Notes under the pieces: generated by a model | What the model was told of the DNA's origin: nothing | The model's database searches: none | What the model saw: the letters and a program-made list of their open reading frames with translations, nothing else | Made by a program: the position numbers and the translations under genes | Source of the DNA: Rhynchopus sp. YZ270_cl-10 | Lineage: Eukaryota; Euglenozoa; Diplonemea; Diplonemida; Diplonemidae | Direction of reading: 5' to 3' | Length of the DNA: 64,000 nt | Assembly (NCBI GenBank): GCA_964035575.1 | Contig: OZ037843.1 | Span: 1,302,001-1,366,000 of the forward strand | Shown: positions 1-10,124 of the stretch, piece by piece | How the letters are laid out: every line of letters starts with the position of its first letter | How positions within the stretch are numbered: position 1 is the first letter of the stretch

Positions 1-917
1 AGTCGTTTTTGGGCGAGTTGTCGGAACTTTACGATTTCACCTAACAACTCGCCCAAAACTCGGACAACTCGGCCACAACTCGCCCTATACTCGGCACAAC
101 TCGCCCTATACTCGGCACAACTCGGCCACAACTCGGCCACAACTCGCCCATTTTTACAGGCAAAAACATACAGGGATGGGAGGTGACGTTGTAAGGTTAC
201 ACACATGTAACGTTGGTACAACACATGATCTCAAGAAAAACAACCAGGGCTAAGGCCAAACGCCACTCATTACATGCACCTTGTCATATGACTAGTCATA
301 GGTGGTAACTAGGTCGTGGTGGTCCATGGGCCACCGTGCACACTCACGGTTTTTGGTAATTGCTGGGGGGAATGGGATATACTCCGTACATGGATACCCA
401 CACAGAACACACGGTTCCCCAGACATCTGTCAGGCAATCACTGATTCACTTCACACAGGTCGGGCAGGCGCTGCCTGCCCATCCTCTTTTCCTGTCTGCT
501 ATCGATTCCAGGTTCACAACGTTCACACGTTTAGTCAAAATGCTTTGGGCGACGACTTCCTTTGGGATACACAAAACCACACAAAGCGCACATTCACAGA
601 CCAGCTGTGAAGCGTGGGATGCACAAGATAAAACGTGATGTGGTGTACCTGTGTACCTGTGTACCTGTGTACCTGTGTACCTGTGTACCTGTGTACCTGT
701 GTACCTGTGTACCTGTGTACCTGTGTACCTGTGTACCTGTGTACCTGTGTACCTGTGTACCTGTGTACCTGTGTACCTGTGTACCTGTGTACCTGTGTAC
801 CTGTGTACCTGTGTTTTTGTAGCCATAAAAAATCCCAAAAAAAAACAACTCGCCCAAAAAAAATGGGCGAGTTGTTGGCCGAATTTGGGCGAGTTGCCGA
901 GTTGTTTTAACTCGCCG
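1..917. repeat. GGGCGAGTTG-family repeat region
   Basis: Copies of an ACAACTCGGCC / ACAACTCGCCC motif fill bases 1-155, and the same motif returns as a palindrome at 845-917. The two clusters could be the inverted ends of one element whose left part lies outside the window. Between them are about 480 bases without recognisable coding and an 8-bp minisatellite. No target duplication could be checked because the left boundary is cut. Confidence 0.55.
643..810. repeat. 8-bp minisatellite, 21 perfect copies
   Basis: The unit GTGTACCT is repeated 21 times without a mismatch (168 bp). All frames through it stay open simply because of the repeat, so the open frames here are not taken as genes. Confidence 0.97.
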
Positions 918-1335
918 GGCACCTATGCGGCGGAGTCCCCCCCCCCTTGTCCTCAGGGTGCTAAACGTCCCTGCCCCTACTAAATGCAAGTTAAGACCTT
1001 ACAGGGTATAAAATTACCGCTGTTGGAGAAGCTGTGGGATGTCCTCATCGGGTATCCCACAGAGAGTGCGCCGGTTACACACGATACACTTCCAAGCGGA
1101 AAAACAGACTTTACCCCCATAAAAAGTTTAAAAACACACCCCAAAACACATGACCCAAGAATGGCGCAAAGAGGCTGGGAGGGGACCTTCTTGGTCTCAC
1201 ACTCCCGGGTGGTGAAAGCGTATTGCCTGCTTTTGAAAGAGACGGGACACTCGTTCCGGAGAACCAAGAAACCCCTGCCCTGTTTACACAGGTGCAATGA
1301 AAATTACGTGAAAAGTTCGAGAAGGTAGGTATATA
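918..1335. other. Spacer without recognisable gene
   Basis: No conserved frame, RNA gene or repeat shared with the rest of the window was recognised in these roughly 420 bases. Confidence 0.5.
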
Positions 1336-1921
1336 CCGTAAAAATATTTATTCTGGGCCGGAACAAAACTGGAACACCCCAAAAAATCGTCGATTGTTCC
1401 AGTTTTGTTCCGCACCAGTATTGTTTTGGGGGGGTATCCGTGCCTTGTCAAAAAAAACGAGGAGTGCGACGAATTTTTTGGGGACTCCGGTCCATTGGCG
1501 CACCCGGACTTATTGGCTACGACCGTCGCCCAGTTTTTACGTACCCGCGCTACACCATGCACATGCTCGAACACGTCATCGTACGTGCCAAAATTACGAA
1601 CTCCGGCTGGGGAAATGACATCATCCCTGACAACAAACTTGTAGAAGCCAGCGCAGCTGATGCTGTGCGATAACGAATATGATAAGGTGACTAAGCACGA
1701 GAGGCTTAGGATCATCTTATAAACTTTTCTTTTTTTTGCCCAAAGATGCACTATGCACCTGGGTGGGGTGGGAATGTGGATAAAAATTCTACCCCAACAG
1801 AACTGTTCTGGGCCGGAACAAAACTGGGACACCCCGAAAAACCCCAAGTGTTCCAGTTTTGTTCCGGTCCAGTATACTTCTGTCTCAGAATAGTTACAGC
1901 CCAGAATAAATATTTTTACGG
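1336..1921. mobile_element. TA-flanked inverted-repeat element (586 bp)
   Basis: The ends carry about 25-bp inverted repeats beginning CCGTAAAAATATTTATTC, with TA directly outside both ends (1334-1335 and 1922-1923). A second inverted pair containing GGAACAAAACTGG lies just inside (about 1360 and 1860). TA duplication and small size suggest a non-autonomous DNA transposon of Tc1/mariner type. It contains a copy of the CTAAGC hairpin found in the receptor-gene flanks, so it has captured or landed on array-flank DNA. No transposase is visible. Confidence 0.65.
1691..1709. other. CTAAGC...GCTTAG hairpin, copy 1
   Basis: A 6-bp stem with a 7-nt loop, followed by a conserved ATCATCTTATAAAC string. 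It is one of five copies in the window and is nearly identical to the copy at 55441. Function unknown; see the finding on this hairpin. Confidence 0.6.
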
Positions 1922-2023
1922 TAGTGTTTTTGTAACTGTTCTGCCCTGTCTCTGCAGAAGTGTCAGCTCTGTCGTTTTGCTAAGCTCCACTGCATGTTTC
2001 TTTATTTAGTTCTACCCTTACAA

Positions 2024-2412
2024 GAACACTGATGAGTTTATACTTGGTTACCCTGCTTGAGTAAAGTTCTTGGTTGAGCCCAGGTGATGAGCGGATGGGC
2101 TCGTCTTTCATGGGTTCGAGTTCTTGTGGTCTCTTGTGTGGATCGAGTATTTGTTGTTCGGATATTTTTCATGTTTCTTTCTATGTGCTGCTTGCACTCT
2201 GTTTGTTCTTCCTGCTTCACGAACACTGATGAGTATATACTTGGTTATCCTGCTTGAGTAGAGTTCTTGGTTGAGCCCTGGTGACGAGATTGAGTGCCGA
2301 TGGGCTCGTCTCTCAGGTCGAATGGATTGAGTATTTCTTGTTTGCGTGATTTCATGTTCTTTTTGTGTGCGGGTTTACGGGTTTGCGGGTTTGCGGATTT
2401 GCGGGTCTGCGA
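2024..2412. repeat. Direct repeat pair and GCGGGTTT minisatellite
   Basis: About 85 bases (2024-2107) are repeated with few changes at 2221-2313. They are followed at 2368-2412 by short tandem variants of GCGGGTTTGCGG. This is the only P1-specific upstream sequence; the other receptor genes carry different upstream blocks until about 55 bases before the start codon. Confidence 0.7.
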
Positions 2413-2460
2413 GTACGTCACCCCACAGACTTTTGTCTTGTCTTGCATCCTTTCTGTCCC

Positions 2461-2513
2461 CACACACCACACATCCCCAGACACTCTCTTCCCTTTCTGT
2501 ACACCTCAGAACA
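2461..2513 (+). promoter_or_regulatory. Putative trans-splice acceptor of P1
   Basis: A C/T-rich tract (CTCTCTTCCCTTTCTG) ends in CTCAG, four bases before the ATG. The roughly 50 bases before the ATG are nearly identical before all six receptor genes although sequences further upstream differ. The nearest AG to the start would give a 5' untranslated remnant of only AACA. A cis-intron acceptor cannot be excluded from DNA alone. Confidence 0.55.
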
Positions 2514-5129
2514 ATGGTGTCATGCGGGATCCAGTCGCTGACAGTGCTGCTGTGTGTGGTGCTGATTCTGTCGACAGGTGCGATCATCGGTGGCTTCACT
2601 CTGTCAACATGGGACGACCTTCTGGAGAAGGCACGTGACACAGGTGACGAGGGCTTCGGGATGTGTCTCGACAGTGGTACGGCGGACATCGAAACGGTCT
2701 CGGCACGCTACCTGCGCTCCGTTCTTGGCAGTGTGGAAACGGCAGTGGTGGAGTACCTGAAGGTGCCTGAGCAGCTCGTCGTCTCACTTGCCACCCTGGC
2801 ACAGGCGCACGACCCAAACATCATCACAAGCCCTGCCTTTGCAGCTTCCCATTTGCGTCCTGCAGTCATGTCTGCTTACAAGGCTGGGTTGGCGTCTGGG
2901 CTTCTACGCTTCGGTCACGAAACGTACCCGTGGTGTGCGACACATCCTGTTCCGTGGAAGAGGGGTGACGGGTTTGCAGGGTGGGGCTCGCGCCTGGAGT
3001 ATAGGACACTGTATGATGGGAGCGCTCCCCTAGAGGCAAATGACACCAGATTTATCGTGCTGTATTCAACACGTGACAACGTAACGCTGGCAGAGGGACT
3101 TTCCGACTATGCTGTCGTAACAGAAATCAACAAGCTGGGTGACATCAGAGACCCCTCACAGCCGTGCAACCCGCAACCTGACCAGAACAAAGGCGAGATG
3201 CGTGGACTGTGCATATATCCCGTCATGATTGTTGAACCCGTGGGCGACACGACAGTTGCCCAACGTGGGAGACAGATGTGGTACCTGGGTGCCGACGATC
3301 CACCACTCAACCCTGTGGACACTCTTGTTTATTCCAGCATGCAGGTGCAGTGGGACTACATGTCCTGGGAGCTGAGCTACACCTACACCCACCCAGATAT
3401 GTACACGATGTACCCCAAGCAGGGCAAGCGTGTGGGTTCAGTAGTTGCCACCGTGACTGCGAAAGGAGTGACCGACGTGGTGCGTGCACAGCTGCTCCCG
3501 ACCGGCACGTCGTTGTACCTGGTGGATTACGACCGTGCATCTGGTTCAGTGGGGACAGTTGTTGCGTACAACAGAGGACGGCACGTGACGTACGTGAGAA
3601 CCCTGAGAGACGTGGGTGCCTACGTGGAAGTTGCGTACAGCATCAACATAACGAACCACTCGATGGAAGACGCGACGTCGCACATCCCCTCAGTGATTGC
3701 AGAGCACGGGCAGTTTGTGTTCACACACCCGCAGAACTACAGAGACCTTGTGGAGAAGACAGAGGACTCCTTCCTGAAGTGGTCTGACTCGAACGGCACG
3801 GAGTTCTGGACAATCACGTCGACAATTGAACACAGAACGATCCTGTGGTATTCAACCCTTCTTGTGCCGAGGACGTCTGTGATGGATACGATTGATGCGT
3901 CGATGAATGCAATCCGTGCGAAGGTGGCATCAGATCTGTCCTCTGCAGACGCACAGAAGGAGGATGCGGTGACTGTGATGGCGATTGTGACGGCTGTTGC
4001 AGTCATCGGACTTCTTGCCATTGCTGTTGTGTTCACACGCTACATCACGTCACCTCTGCTGAAGCTTGGGAGTGAGATGGCAAGTGTGGCTGTGATGGAC
4101 TTGGAGGCTGTGGACACGGGCCGTGCAGTGTCGCAGCTGAGTGAAGTGGGGATGATGCAGCGCAGCTTTGTTACCATGGTGGCGAACCTGGTGGAGTACC
4201 GGAACTACATGCCGCAGAGTGTGCTTGTCAACGAGAGCGACAAAGAGGACGTGTCCGAGACGGATTCTACACAAGATATGAAGTCGCTGTCAGGCTTGTC
4301 CAGGTATTCACGTGCGACACCTCTTTCTGCTGATACGATGCAGAACCAGAAGGCACTGCTGCGTGTGGACGGGATGAAGAAGAAGAAGGTGTCGCTGGCA
4401 CACATGAACGTCGTGTCGTGGCACGCCTTCTGCAAGAAGCGCAAGGACGCAGAGGTGCTCTCCGCACACGCAGGTGTGATTGAGAGGATCCTGACAGCAG
4501 TGCAGCACAACAAGGGTGTGTGCGACACGTTTGCTGGGGACAAGATGCTTGCCACCTTCAACGCCTTTGTTCCGAAGTCGTCGCACAGTGTTTCCTGTGT
4601 GAAGGCTGCACACGAAGCAGCAACAGCACTTGGTGATGTGCACACGATCTCGTATGGGTGCACGACAGGCGAGGCACGTGTCGGGAACATGGGTTGCAAC
4701 GGGATGAAGAAGGTGTCGATTCTTTCGCAGTCCATGTCGTGGGTGGTTGTGCTTGAGCGTTGGAACAAGAAGGAGAACCTGCACGGTGTCGTTGACCGCA
4801 ACTTGTCACGTGAGGCGGAGGGACAGGTGGTGCTCCAGTGTGCAGGTGCTGTGCTGTACGAGAAGTTCAGTGAGAACGCCCAGACTGTGTTTGCTGTGAA
4901 GGGTCTGTGCAGCAGCGAAAACGAGGAGTGGATGTACCAGCTGGAGTCTGCCTCAAACAACCCGCACGCACTGTGGAACGAGGTCTTCGAGCACATCATC
5001 AGACAGGACTTTGAGAAGGCGTCTTCTCTGCTGGACAGCGTCGCTCAGGACCAACGCACACCTTACGAAGAGCTTGTGGGCTATGTGGAGGCGAAGGTTT
5101 ATGCACCGTACGTTGCTGAGCTGCACTGA
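2514..5129 (+). CDS. Receptor-like pseudo-cyclase P1 (Cache-HAMP-cyclase fold)
   Basis: An 871-residue membrane protein. Residues 8-29 form an uncleaved signal-anchor helix and 30-485 the outer domain, whose GKRVGSVVATVTA...LYLVD stretch resembles the distal half of a double-Cache sensor. Residues 486-507 are a second membrane helix, 508-565 a HAMP-like linker, 575-620 an acidic/serine-rich linker, and 624-790 a class III nucleotide-cyclase fold. In that fold one metal aspartate (D676) is kept, but the other is N632, and the base/transition-state residues D, N and R are Q739, S742 and V746. Catalysis is therefore unlikely; a regulatory or scaffolding output is inferred. The start was chosen at the ATG shared by all paralogs; the upstream in-frame extension to 2346 is not conserved. 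First of six same-strand copies. Ligand unknown. Confidence 0.93.
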   Translation: MVSCGIQSLTVLLCVVLILSTGAIIGGFTLSTWDDLLEKARDTGDEGFGMCLDSGTADIETVSARYLRSVLGSVETAVVEYLKVPEQLVVSLATLAQAHDPNIITSPAFAASHLRPAVMSAYKAGLASGLLRFGHETYPWCATHPVPWKRGDGFAGWGSRLEYRTLYDGSAPLEANDTRFIVLYSTRDNVTLAEGLSDYAVVTEINKLGDIRDPSQPCNPQPDQNKGEMRGLCIYPVMIVEPVGDTTVAQRGRQMWYLGADDPPLNPVDTLVYSSMQVQWDYMSWELSYTYTHPDMYTMYPKQGKRVGSVVATVTAKGVTDVVRAQLLPTGTSLYLVDYDRASGSVGTVVAYNRGRHVTYVRTLRDVGAYVEVAYSINITNHSMEDATSHIPSVIAEHGQFVFTHPQNYRDLVEKTEDSFLKWSDSNGTEFWTITSTIEHRTILWYSTLLVPRTSVMDTIDASMNAIRAKVASDLSSADAQKEDAVTVMAIVTAVAVIGLLAIAVVFTRYITSPLLKLGSEMASVAVMDLEAVDTGRAVSQLSEVGMMQRSFVTMVANLVEYRNYMPQSVLVNESDKEDVSETDSTQDMKSLSGLSRYSRATPLSADTMQNQKALLRVDGMKKKKVSLAHMNVVSWHAFCKKRKDAEVLSAHAGVIERILTAVQHNKGVCDTFAGDKMLATFNAFVPKSSHSVSCVKAAHEAATALGDVHTISYGCTTGEARVGNMGCNGMKKVSILSQSMSWVVVLERWNKKENLHGVVDRNLSREAEGQVVLQCAGAVLYEKFSENAQTVFAVKGLCSSENEEWMYQLESASNNPHALWNEVFEHIIRQDFEKASSLLDSVAQDQRTPYEELVGYVEAKVYAPYVAELH

Positions 5130-5825
5130 GGTTGGGTGTTGCCGTACACAGCATGGACTTGCTCAGTATCGCACCATGTTGTGTCGTGTAGGTTTCTGAT
5201 GCTATATTTTGCCACTGAGTACGCACTTCTTTCCTGATGTGCATGGTTAACGTATTGTGTTGTTTCTTGTCTTTTTCTTTCATGGGTCGTGTTGTTTTTC
5301 GCTGACCTGAGGAAAAATGAGCTCTGTGCAACCCTGTGGAAGAAGTGATCTCCCCCTTTTTTTTATGTGTGTGCGTGACTAAGCACCAAGTGGCTTAGGT
5401 TCAGCTAACCATGCAGCTAGCCTTCTTCGTTTTGTCCTCCACAGAAAACCCTACACCTCTGCCCCGTTCCACAATAGTTCGATAGTCTACAGCTGTACGA
5501 GGGACGGCTTGGTAGAAGTGTCACGTCCCCGCATCCCAGAATAAGAGAGAAGTGTGTTCACGTCGTGATCTTCTCTTCTGCGCGAACAAAATAGAAATCA
5601 CAATCCTTTGTTTTCCTTTTGCAGGTCCTCATAGTAGTTAGCATAATCGCCAAGTCAGTGTCTCTCTTTGCTCTGACCTTGAACGGCGATGTACTGTGGT
5701 CGCGGCTAACATGAACAGGACGTTCAAAGGTTCTCCGTCACCAACCTGGTTGTCCTTAATATTTTTTGCAGCTCACAGCAAGGCAAGAAATGCTATTTTT
5801 TTTTTTTCGGGCATAAAAAATACAT
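5130..5825. other. 3' flank of P1 with array-conserved block
   Basis: No gene is seen. Bases 5379-5790 are nearly identical to 33364-33760 downstream of P2, and their first part matches 49608-49760 downstream of P4, showing that flank and gene were duplicated together. The block carries polypyrimidine tracts ending in CAG (5443-5451, 5614-5625) that could serve as splice acceptors for unseen small transcripts. Confidence 0.7.
5379..5398. other. CTAAGC...GCTTAG hairpin, copy 2
   Basis: Stem CTAAGC/GCTTAG with loop ACCAAGTG, about 250 bases after the P1 stop and followed by GTTCAGCTAACC. The loop differs from the other copies while the stem is retained. Confidence 0.6.
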
Positions 5826-6184
5826 GGGATAAGGACAGTCTGGACCACTAAGTGTGGCTTTTGGACAGTTTGGGCCCAAAATGTTTTACAAAAAGACAGT
5901 TAAGGGCAGGCAGTGGTAGTGGTTTCATGGCAAACCCACATAAAACCGAGAGTGCTGGATAAAATACAAAACCCGCAAAACTCGAGGACCCACATACCAT
6001 ACGAGCCTACCAACCTGGACCCCGAGAAACCCACATAAAGCCTATGAGAGTGCTGGTGTACACCGCAAATCAGCAAACCCACATACCCCAACGATGTGTG
6101 CTTGTCGTGTGAACTGACTTTAGTACAAACGTGGTCATAATATTACCTTACTCAAAAAGCCACACATAGTGGAACTGTCCTTAT
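5826..6184. mobile_element. Inverted-repeat element (MITE-like)
   Basis: The ends are imperfect inverted repeats starting GGGATAAGGACAGT and extending through GTGTGGCTTTT. The interior has no gene. Exact ends are uncertain: a TA duplication is possible if the element begins at AGGACAGT. The corresponding P2 flank has different DNA at this point, so no empty site was available. Confidence 0.6.
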
Positions 6185-6814
6185 CCCAATTAAACAAAAC
6201 TAGAACAAAGAAAGAATCAACCTTTCCCCCTCTTTTTTGCGATCTACTTTTTTAACCACTTTTACCGCACACACGTTTATTTCCTAGAGGGATTTGTACT
6301 GCAAGTCACATTGTCTCCTTTAGACTGAGATGCGGTTTAGTTTCACCTCTTTTATTCCGTTATGTCCACCGCCCCTTCTTCCCCTTCGACTGTATGCTAA
6401 GCAGAAAAGTTCACGATCTTTGTCATTATTTTTGAAACAGTTAGGCAAAGTCGTTTACTTTATCAGAACACCACTGATGTAGCGATATTATACGATTGTG
6501 TTTTCCTTAAGCAAATCAACAGACGGAAAACTCTTTTTGATGCCCCCTTTTCTTTCCTTTTTTTTCCTCCCTTCCTTTTAGTTGAGTTCAAGTATTCCTT
6601 TTAGATGTGTGTGCACGAGGCACATTCACGTTACAACGTTTCTTTTATGACAACAAGATGCCACGGCGCACTTCGGGCACGTTCCCTTACAGTCACGTAC
6701 CGAAGTGCTCCCGCCAGAGGTGTGAGTGAGAGTCACACTTTGTGTGGGGTTTTGGTTCATATTAACTCATTGTGAAGAGCCTCGGGGAGGTGTCCAGTCT
6801 TTTTTTTTTAATTG
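6185..6814. other. Array-conserved spacer modules
   Basis: Several stretches match the P2-P3 spacer in the same order: 6285-6510 with 34072-34310 (also 59930-60085 after P5), 6575-6640 with 34735-34800, and 6690-6805 with 34935-35050. No conserved reading frame is evident. Confidence 0.7.
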
Positions 6815-6921
6815 GTCAAACGCAGGGCGTTCGCTATCGCCATCGTTTTTTCCTGATCGTGGCGAAATGCCAAAACCCCCGAAATTTTCGTTTTTTTACT
6901 AGTGCTTAACATACAAGTATA

Positions 6922-7045
6922 ACGGCCGTCACGACGGGAAAAATTTTTTTTTGTCGGGGAGGTCACGGCCGTGAAGAAATTCTGAAAAATTTAACGGCCG
7001 TGAAATTTTGCATTGATCACGGCCGTGAAATATTTCCACGCTTTT
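6922..7045. repeat. CACGGCCGTG palindrome cluster A
   Basis: Four copies of ACGGCCGTGA-type palindromes occur in about 120 bases, mixed with A/T runs. A sister cluster lies at 8748-8829 in the same element, so the two may be the ends of an inner insertion spanning about 6922-8829; no target duplication was resolved. Confidence 0.6.
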
Positions 7046-8747
7046 TGCTTGTTTCTTCTTTTTCGTTCGTAGACAGGACCAGACCCCCTTTCCCATCCCT
7101 CCCAAGTCATTCTTGGGGGGTAAAAGCAACATAAAAAGTGCAAAAAAAGTCGGCCCCACTGCGATCGAGAAGCTGACGACACTAATGAGCACTTATGGTG
7201 GTCCTGCCCTGCCTGCGATGCTATACGCTCAGATCCTAGTTTCCACTCCGTCACAACTGCTGACAGGTCGCCGTGGCCTACTGTGTGTCGAACTGTGGAG
7301 TTATCCCTACTGCCCTGAAGGACAGTATTGATGCTACCTCCAGCGTCTGATGGGGAGCATCCTCATACACCGGTTGTCTCTGAACAACAGCCTCCGTATC
7401 AACAATCTGCCACTCACGCCTGGAGAAGTTTTTGGGGTGCCTCAGGAGGTCTTTATACAATGCAATGTGCCTTAGTTTCGAGTACGAAACGTTTCTCCAT
7501 GTATTACACGGGAAACAATATGACAAACAGGTGCAGGGTGGTTCCGTGCATATCATAGAACCTGGCACCTTGTGTGTCTCCCAAAAACCAAAAGCGTTGT
7601 GTGAAGTTTTGAAGGAAGGAAAAATAAAACGTATCAACAATCTGCCACTCACGGCTGGAGAACAGCACAGCTACAACCTTTGTTCCGTCCCCACTATGAC
7701 TTCGACCGGATTCCACTCTCACAGGAAATGGACTTATCCAAACCATCACCTGCGTGCCCTGCTGCGCTCCTGGCTCTCCTCACTGCGCTGGTCTCCCGCT
7801 GCCCGCCCACGTTTTCACCCTACTGTGAATTGTAGTTGGAGCGTGTGGCATTTCTGAGCACTTGTACGTGCTCCCGGTTCTTCAGAGTAACATATTTCTC
7901 GTGTTTCAGCACTTGTAACCGGTTCTTGAGCAAAGTACTCTTCTCACATTTGATGGGCTTTCCGTTGTGGAGCACACATCAATACTGTGAGACGAACCTC
8001 ATCTGTGTTGAACCATTTGCGGTGTTCTTCAGCTTCCGGTGCAAAATCTTCCGACAGAATCAGCACACTATTGAACAACTATCCTCCGTCTTTTTTGTCG
8101 GAAAATAGACCGCATCACGTTTTGCACACCTCTGGATCTTCTTCGCTACGTTGGCGAGATACGCGCAGAGGGAGGGGTCCAACCGTTTGCTCCCGTGAAC
8201 TTGTACTGTTTGCCCGATGTTTTCTTTGGCACAAGAGTGATGAACGGGGTTTGAGTGAGTCCAAACACATCCTTCTCGGGCAAAGAGTAATAAGAGGTTG
8301 TGAGACGCTCGGGACGCTGCGAATTCAGTATGCAGAACTGAAAGGCAGTGTTGAAACCAGAAGATTGCAGATGGCGGGTCAGATGCTGTGTCACTTACCC
8401 CATCAGGTAGATGAGAGCCAGCACCTTGAGAGCAGTGAACACAACACACCGTGGACACAATACATGTGCCAAAAGGCAACAAGACCCTACAAGGAGTACC
8501 CAGTACTCAGCGCAGTTTTCTGTGCGATATCACTTAACCGGTCCTCTCCTGCCCTACCCTCCTTTTCTTCAGGGGTGAAAATCAGGTGGGTTGTGGGAAT
8601 ATAGGGGGAACTGGGTGGGGGTTTGGTCTGTACATTCCTATCCGCGCCTATCCGCGGGGTAAAAATCAGGTGGCCCACTGGGATGGTTCTTGAGTGGCGC
8701 CTTTCTCGTACTTCACTGTGTGTTCCTTCAAAGACTTGTACAAAAAT
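7046..8747. other. Unassigned interior of hAT-like element
   Basis: Short open frames exist on both strands (longest 205 codons, 7987-8604 +) but none resembles a known family or shows consistent coding character. A 32-base string starting CGTATCAACAATCTGCC occurs twice (about 7396 and 7628), which suggests remnants of a duplicated coding sequence. The region may hold a decayed gene; I cannot name it. Confidence 0.4.
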
Positions 8748-8829
8748 TTCACGGCCGTTGTTTTTTTTTAACGGCCGTGAAATTTTTGTACATAAGAAAG
8801 GCGCTTTTTTTTCACGGCCGTTTTTTTTT
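8748..8829. repeat. CACGGCCGTG palindrome cluster B
   Basis: Inverted copies of AAATTTCACGGCCGT around short T/A runs, matching the cluster at 6922-7045. Confidence 0.6.
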
Positions 8830-8982
8830 ACACCTCGTCCCGAATTTTTGTCCGAGAATACGATTACTAATTAGTTACTCCACTAAATAAATCGAGCAAA
8901 AATATGGTGAACTCAGCGGAGCCCGGTTTTAAAAGTGCCAAAAACGACCTTTTCGTTTTGACGCGTTGTGAGTTCCTCAAAT
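8830..8982. repeat. 153-bp direct repeat, copy 1
   Basis: Appears identical to 9237-9389 (offset 407 bases). It ends at TTCCTCAAAT; the second copy runs directly into the 9-bp minisatellite. Confidence 0.93.
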
Positions 8983-9186
8983 ACAATTTTGAAGGGTAAA
9001 AAATTCGGGTTTTCTAAGCACAAGCAGTGTTAAGTCAAAAAATTTCGCGAAAAAAAAATAGATTTTTTTTTGCGTTAAAAGCTCGGAACCCAGAAACGTC
9101 CAATGGCGAAGTTTTTTTCTGGTTTCGTTGCACCCTGTATTTTTACTAAAAAATCGAGACAAAGTGATTTTTACCTGGATTTTTGC

Positions 9187-9227
9187 CTGTATTTTACTAG
9201 GGATTTTCCCTTAGTAAAATACAGGGG
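9187..9227. other. Strong hairpin
   Basis: CCTGTATTTTACTAGGGA pairs with the following TCCCTTAGTAAAATACAGG with one bulge, a stem of about 18 bp ten bases before the second 153-bp repeat. Terminator-like or a foldback end; function unknown. Confidence 0.7.
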
Positions 9228-9236
9228 AATTATCTA

Positions 9237-9389
9237 ACACCTCGTCCCGAATTTTTGTCCGAGAATACGATTACTAATTAGTTACTCCACTAAATAAATC
9301 GAGCAAAAATATGGTGAACTCAGCGGAGCCCGGTTTTAAAAGTGCCAAAAACGACCTTTTCGTTTTGACGCGTTGTGAGTTCCTCAAAT
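9237..9389. repeat. 153-bp direct repeat, copy 2
   Basis: Second copy of 8830-8982. Six bases after its end the TGTGTATAC array starts, suggesting that the array grew at a duplication junction. Confidence 0.93.
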
Positions 9390-9395
9390 GCAATC

Positions 9396-10124
9396 TGTGT
9401 ATACTGTGTATACTGTGTATACTGTGTATACTGTGTATACTGTGTATACTGTGTATACTGTGTATACTGTGTATACTGTGTATACTGTGTATACTGTGTA
9501 TACTGTGTATACTGTGTATACTGTGTATACTGTGTATACTGTGTATACTGTGTATACTGTGTATACTGTGTATACTGTGTATACTGTGTATACTGTGTAT
9601 ACTGTGTATACTGTGTATACTGTGTATACTGTGTATACTGTGTATACTGTGTATACTGTGTATACTGTGTATACTGTGTATACTGTGTATACTGTGTATA
9701 CTGTGTATACTGTGTATACTGTGTATACTGTGTATACTGTGTATACTGTGTATACTGTGTATACTGTGTATACTGTGTATACTGTGTATACTGTGTATAC
9801 TGTGTATACTGTGTATACTGTGTATACTGTGTATACTGTGTATACTGTGTATACTGTGTATACTGTGTATACTGTGTATACTGTGTATACTGTGTATACT
9901 GTGTATACTGTGTATACTGTGTATACTGTGTATACTGTGTATACTGTGTATACTGTGTATACTGTGTATACTGTGTATACTGTGTATACTGTGTATACTG
10001 TGTATACTGTGTATACTGTGTATACTGTGTATACTGTGTATACTGTGTATACTGTGTATACTGTGTATACTGTGTATACTGTGTATACTGTGTATACTGT
10101 GTATACTGTGTATACTGTGTATAC
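9396..10124. repeat. 9-bp minisatellite, 81 perfect copies
   Basis: TGTGTATAC is repeated 81 times over 729 bases with no variant seen. The unit contains the palindrome GTATAC. Because 9 is a multiple of 3, all six frames translate to endless tripeptides; none is a credible gene. Perfect homogeneity implies recent expansion or active homogenisation. Confidence 0.98.

Noticed and set aside
446-989. Open frames through the 8-bp array (QVHRYTGT repeats)
   Set aside because: Artefact of the minisatellite; flanks are non-coding repeat.
4205-4999. Long minus-strand open frames (264-269 codons) antisense to the cyclase region in P1-P5
   Set aside because: They recur because the sense DNA is nearly identical; composition (Cys/Ser/Thr-rich) and position exactly antisense to a well-supported gene mark them as shadows.
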